64,000 nucleotides of DNA. Source: Ectobius pallidus. Taxonomy: Eukaryota; Arthropoda; Insecta; Blattodea; Ectobiidae. Both the position numbers and the translations under genes were made by a program. The DNA is taken from the NCBI GenBank assembly GCA_964059195.1, contig CAXKWD010000002.1, positions 50,246,923-50,310,922 on the forward strand, written 5' to 3'. Every line of letters starts with the position of its first letter. The stretch's first letter is position 1. The notes beneath the pieces are model-generated. The model was not told the origin of the DNA and did no database searches. It saw only the letters and a program-made list of their open reading frames with translations. Shown one piece after another: positions 59,490 to 64,000 of the stretch.

Positions 59490-62155
59490 GATAAATAAAA
59501 GTTATTACATGTAAAAATAATTTTTATATGGATGGTAAAAATTTCATTTCGCAGGAGCACTTGCGGGATTTTTTTAAACACGATATTTATAGGATTCCTA
59601 ATTATTTTTTCATGCCGCAGGATAAAGAAAGGAATAAAAGAAAAGAGTAACGTGTCAAGAAAGGAGTATCCTGCGAAAAGCAGGACATCTGGTCATTCTA
59701 CCTAACAGTGAAAAGAACTTCAGTATCCTGTTCTATAAATTAAAGTTTTTAATGGTGCGGGATGTCAGAAATAGCATACCTTCAAACACAGTGGTCTCTA
59801 CTACTCTCACACAATGAATAAGTAACTTTAATTAGCTTTGCATGAGATCTGTTCCATAGAGCTCGTAAGCACTCAATGATATCTGCAGCTAAGTGCTGTC
59901 AAACAACCAGGTGACCCGATTTATCATATCTGCGCACGTCTATATCTTTCCTGGTGCACTATAGTCAACACAGCTAGAATTATTAGAAAATTAAAAAATT
60001 ATAAGGTATTAAAAGGAAGATAATACATAAATTACATCACTTGTTTGTGACGAAATGATAACAATAAATTAAGAAAATTCTCAATTAATTTACCAAAAAC
60101 TAAAGTCACTTCTGCTAACTCGTTTTCTTCATCCTCACTCGGCTAGTCAAACGTCGACATTTCCTTTTGCGGTCTGCCGGATTATGTAATTGTTTATTGA
60201 GGGTAAACGGTAGTTTGCACTCTCAAATCCAAGCAGGTGGCAGACTGTTGCCAAGTCAATCTAATAACAATAGTAATAATATAACAGAGAATCTTAGCGT
60301 TTCTTTGATTCTCGTTTCAGTCTGAGACATGACAACACTTCAACACTCGGCTATTAACGAGTGTGTCCTTCTTGCATTAAACAAACAGCACCCCTGGGGA
60401 CGATGGTAGCGAGACGACTATACGACTACGGCTGTCATGACTGGCGGGAGAGAAAGATGGCTTAAGTTATAGTCTGCCTCCAAACCCCCAGCGAGGCTTT
60501 TTTTTTATGAAAAAAGGCTATATCGGAGATAGAGTCCGTATATTTTCTCGTTAGTTACAGGCTAAAAGCTATAAATTTGACACATTTCAAGTTTCTTTTT
60601 AGCTCATCTGGAAGTGAGTAAACATTAATGTCAGTAAAACATTTCAAAATTTTCTTTCGGCGGTAAAAAGTTTTTAAAATATTGAACTTTCTGGAATTCC
60701 ATTATCGATTACATCGATTCCATCGTGTTTACATTAATCCATTAATCCCAGTGATTTGATTATCTATACTGTGATAGATATGAATGACGTTAAGCTAAAC
60801 AGTCAGGTTTTACATTCTTGTAGGGCAGATAGCATCGCCAAATTTCGCATGCTTACGACAGATAAATGTACAAATATTCCAGCCAAATTATGTTTCTAGC
60901 TGACCTTTAAGTTTGTAAAAAATTACATAATATGTGGAAAATGTACGAAACTTACTTCAAATTTTAAAAAAAAACTATTTACCAAGGCATAACCGACGAA
61001 GGCATGATAAAAGTTCAAAGATATCTCAAAATCCATTTCTGTAAGTGGCAATCGGCTTTATCATATGAATTACCGTTTAGCTACTACTGTATAAGCCTCC
61101 AAAAAGGTATACAGCAACTTTAATGCTGCGTCTGTTGTTTAAAGGTTTTCTAGGGGGAAAAGTAAAGATTTGAACTTTTTGAAATTTTCTCAGTGGTTAT
61201 AGGTTGAAAGCTATAATTGTGTCAAATTTCGAGTTTCTAGCTTGTCTGAAAGTGGATAAATACTAATATCTGTTAGTCAGTCAGTTAGCCATGTGGCTTT
61301 ATATTATAGTGATTGGATTGAAATAGTTTTTAAGCTACAGAAGCACTGAACGGTGCTATCACAGTATACTGTGGTGCTACTATCTGATTTACAGTATGTG
61401 TAATCGGTCAAAAATGCTTCCAGCTACATCAGAATACGCGGAAATACAAAATATAGAATATTTTATTTGAGGAAAGATGCTTATTGTTTAACAAGCAGAG
61501 GGATGTGTTAACTGAATGCCCCTAGGTAATAAATATTTTTACTCGTGAAATAGTTATATACCGGTACATAAATCAGATGTTTTTGTAAACTACATGACAT
61601 TGCCTATGAGAAAAGAAAAGAAACAAAAAAGTAAACTTTTTAAGGAAATAAAGTTGATCACTTCTCAAAGCTAGCCCAAGTAATTTTTCTACTACAAAAT
61701 GGTGAATAGAAGCGGAAAAATAACCACATTGAATACAGACACAAAATGTACAAGTTACTTCGGACCCCTTGTTTAGGGGTGCTGCCCACACAATAGCCTG
61801 CTTGAACTTAATTGCATTGAAAGTTCAGGACTTCTGTAGCAAACATCAAAGTGGTCTGAAATAATTCACTCCCACCAGCATTAGTTAACCACGCAGCTCT
61901 CCTCTGGATAATGGTTGCCATTCATCATTGCAACATATCGCAAATGAAATAGTTGTTATCGAGAAGATATTTTTATTATTATTAATTATGTGTACTTTAT
62001 TAAGTAACTAGTATGCAATAACAAATCTATCAAAATAATTTTCCCGAAGAACAGATCTTGAAAATTTCATTTGAAGCAGCTTTTATCGTGCACCATTTTC
62101 TCAAAACTAATTCCAAGCAAGATATTTTCGGTTTTCACTTTCAGTGACTGTTATA
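59490..62155. other. No recognisable gene
   Basis: Between 60540 and 61300 two related stretches (GTTACAGGCTAAAAGCTATAA...AAGTTTC and GTTATAGGTTGAAAGCTATAA...GAGTTTC) look like two copies of a dispersed repeat. A CpG-richer patch lies at 60130-60480. No coding exon can be supported. Confidence 0.35.
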
Positions 62156-62159
62156 TTTA

Positions 62160-62455
62160 CTGGACATGTTGAGCGAATGGGGAGGAAAGACATAGTCTAT
62201 CTAAAAAATATTGACTGAGGAAACCCGAAGGGAAAAAGACCACTTGGAAGACCTAGACGTATGTGGGAAGACAATATTAGGATAGATTTAATGGAGTAGG
62301 ATTTGTGAGGGATGGTTGGATGGAGTTAGCACAGAATAAGGTTGAATGGCGGGCTCAGGTAAGCTCGAAAATGAACCTCCGGGTTCCACAAAATAGATAA
62401 TATTCCTTTAGCTTGCTTAGGAGTTGTGTATTGCCATTGAGTAAGTAAGTAAGTT
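62160..62455 (+). mobile_element. LINE 3' end, sense, decayed
   Basis: The plus strand decodes as 'GHVERMGRKD', then 'PKGKRPLGRPRRMWEDNIR', and after a frameshift 'DGWMELAQNKVEWRAQV' and 'MNLRVP'. This is the standard C-terminal end of a widespread insect LINE ORF2. The 3' tail is GCCATTGAGTAAGTAAGTAAG. Internal stops show it is inactive. It is the sense counterpart of the fragment at 382-890. Confidence 0.75.
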
Positions 62456-62459
62456 ATAT

Positions 62460-63610
62460 TTACTGCTTATTTTAAGAGTTTAAAATGCAGTAACTCCGCC
62501 TTGTCAATATAAATTGTAAAATGTTGAAAACCAAATTCATTTCGACCAACTTGTGGTCATTCTCTGTGATAAAAATCTTGTCAACATTGTACTTACTCTA
62601 AGTCAAAAACCTCCTGAGGACTGTACAAATTCAAAATGTGAATTTTCCTTAATTTATCGTGAAGCAGTTTCGGCGTGATTGAGACCATAACAAACAGACA
62701 GATAGCCAGGTTGGAAGGAAATTAAAAATTCCAGAAAGTTACTATTAAAATCAAATTATATACAGTACGTGGCAAATAGCCTATAATATAACAAAATAAA
62801 ACATTACATAATAATTACTATTATTGTTTTAAATCGTTCCTGGCTAATCTCTCCATTATTATTCACAAACATTGGCTAAATCTTTAAAAATTCTGCAAAT
62901 ATCAATTAAGCTATCGCTGATATAACACCCAGAAATACGAAAAATAATAAAATCATTGAGTGAATTTCAAAAGATTACATATCTATAAGTACCGACATGT
63001 AGGCTATATGCTATTATTGAATTATATTCTTTGCTTTGAAGGAAATAATTCTCAAAACATAGGTTTTTTCTTTGTATGGAATTATCTAGCCGAATAGGCC
63101 TACCACTTGTCCCGAGTTATACTTGGTACAGTAATTTAATTTCGCTTTTAAACTTATGTTTCTTTTAATCATCGAATGGACGGACATGCTGAGGGAAGTT
63201 AGAGCAATAAGATTTCCATAGTACACTCACTATACTTGCACTTTTCGCATAGCTGAAATGATAAAACAATTCTAATACAGCAACGAAACCAGTAAATGTT
63301 ATTCAGTATACCTACAAGATGACAAATGCATTCGAAATCGATTGGTATAACTCAAAAACAATAATATCGTAGGCAAACTGTAGTAACTTTCTAAGTTCAT
63401 GTTATGATTACTATATTTACGTAACAAACACTGTGAGCAGTAGTTACCTGATAACATCAGAATTTATGGAACTCTTCATCTTACTCTAACATTATCATAC
63501 CGACTAGGGTTCGTTCTTTATATTTTCGAACTTTCAGTTTTTCTACGATTGTTTGTACCACACCGAACACTTTTATTTTGGCCACATGATTATTCGCTAT
63601 TTTCTGTGCC
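62460..63610. other. No recognisable gene
   Basis: The segment 62500-62720 ends in GTGATTGAGACC-ATAACAAACAGACAGATAG. This resembles the GACAGACAGA-type 3' ends of other repeats here, but its boundaries are unclear. Confidence 0.25.
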
Positions 63611-63621
63611 CCTAATTTTTA

Positions 63622-63765
63622 ACCGTCGCCTGGGTGGCGCAGTCAGTATGACGTTATTTTCTGCACACAAGGCCACGGGTTTGATCTTCACCAAGGTTGA
63701 TGGCGTAACTATGAAAATTTTCATAAGATGTATACTTTGGTTAGAGTCTTTTGAGATTCTTACAT
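63622..63765 (+). repeat. tRNA-derived SINE head
   Basis: The A-box-like CTGGGTGGCGCAGTCAGTAT is followed by the B-box-like GGGTTTGATCTTCACC. The body continues through AGGTTGATGGCGTAACTATG to TACTTTGGTTAGAGTC. A (CTTA)-like run at 63799-63810 follows. Confidence 0.55.
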
Positions 63766-63894
63766 AGATTCGAGTATGTGCTAGAGTGAGACAGACTTAC
63801 TTGCTTACTTCAGGGTCCGTTCTAGGGCGGACAGTAGGCCTATCTACCCATTCCACTGTCTCATAAAGTATAATCATCTGATGAAGATATAATA

Positions 63895-64000
63895 CGAGGC
63901 CCGTCCATAAAGTAACTTTCCCAGGGGCCGTTTACAGAAACTAAACACAATTTCATGGAAATATTTATTGCAACAGATGCAGCAAGTATTCAGCTATTTT
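63895..64000 (-). mobile_element. Mariner right end, antisense, running off the window
   Basis: Starting after TA (63893-63894), CGAGGCCCGTCCATAAAGTA + ACTTTCCCAGGGG is the inverted counterpart of the terminus at 55127-55165. The 3'-UTR and the last transposase codons follow and are cut by the window edge. Most of the element should lie beyond 64000. Confidence 0.7.

Noticed and set aside
59393..59581. Poly-Leu minus-strand frame
   Set aside because: Read-through of an (AAT)n microsatellite.

Overview
This 64-kb window is eukaryotic, AT-rich, non-coding, repeat-dominated DNA. The transposon families (mariner-like, several hAT lineages, non-LTR retrotransposons, tRNA-derived SINEs) and the many microsatellites suggest a large arthropod genome. 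I lean towards an insect, perhaps a cockroach-like polyneopteran, but that is inference. I recognise no intact host protein-coding exon: every open frame is short, comes from a simple repeat, or is a fragment of a mobile element. The window is best read as intergenic or deep-intronic sequence built from layered transposon insertions.

The strongest features are DNA transposons bounded by terminal inverted repeats (TIRs) and target-site duplications (TSDs) that can be read directly. hAT-type elements with 8-bp duplications lie at 5552-6241 (with a decayed hAT C-terminal domain), 6487-7212, 23025-23688, 24144-24718, 38633-39015, 45516-47946 and 53643-53983. An eighth, at about 55852-56640, keeps a hAT C-terminal domain but has no clear duplication. 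Those at 38633 and 53643 are two copies of one family in opposite orientation, each with a perfect 8-bp duplication. Tc1/mariner relics lie at 32824-35051 (perfect 23-bp TIRs, rearranged inside), 41600-42482 (TA duplication, catalytic core deleted), about 54955-55165 and 63895-64000. A 211-bp MITE with TTA duplications sits at 22055-22265. Long palindromes (foldbacks) lie at 10558-10820, 25237-25867 and 31954-32114.

Layout. 1-5.5 kb: a tRNA-like repeat, an antisense LINE 3' end, an inverted pair about 3 kb apart and a tandem duplication. 5.5-7.2 kb: two adjacent hAT elements. 9-14.2 kb: a SINE, LINE-like tails, a foldback, and a threefold tandem array of one retroelement fragment. 17.2-18.8 kb: two tandem copies of a family carrying GGAC-type minisatellites. 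22-25.9 kb: MITE, two hATs and a large foldback. 28.5-32.5 kb: LINE fragment, duplicated palindrome-bearing repeats and a SINE. 32.8-35.1 kb: nested, rearranged mariner. 36-42.5 kb: SINEs, a hAT MITE and a deleted mariner-like element. 43.9-48 kb: antisense LINE and a 2.4-kb hAT element with CAAGAC arrays at both ends. 49.6-50.99 kb: a retroelement-like unit interrupted by a SINE. 52-56.7 kb: an AT-rich minisatellite element, hATs and a mariner 3' end. 56.7-64 kb: mostly unannotated, with a LINE 3' end, a SINE head and a mariner end at the window edge.

The parts do not cooperate as a pathway. What links them is transposition history: nested insertions, internally deleted copies and cross-mobilised families. 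One genome-scale signal stands out: the palindromic 8-mer TAGGCCTA occurs at least two dozen times, far above expectation.
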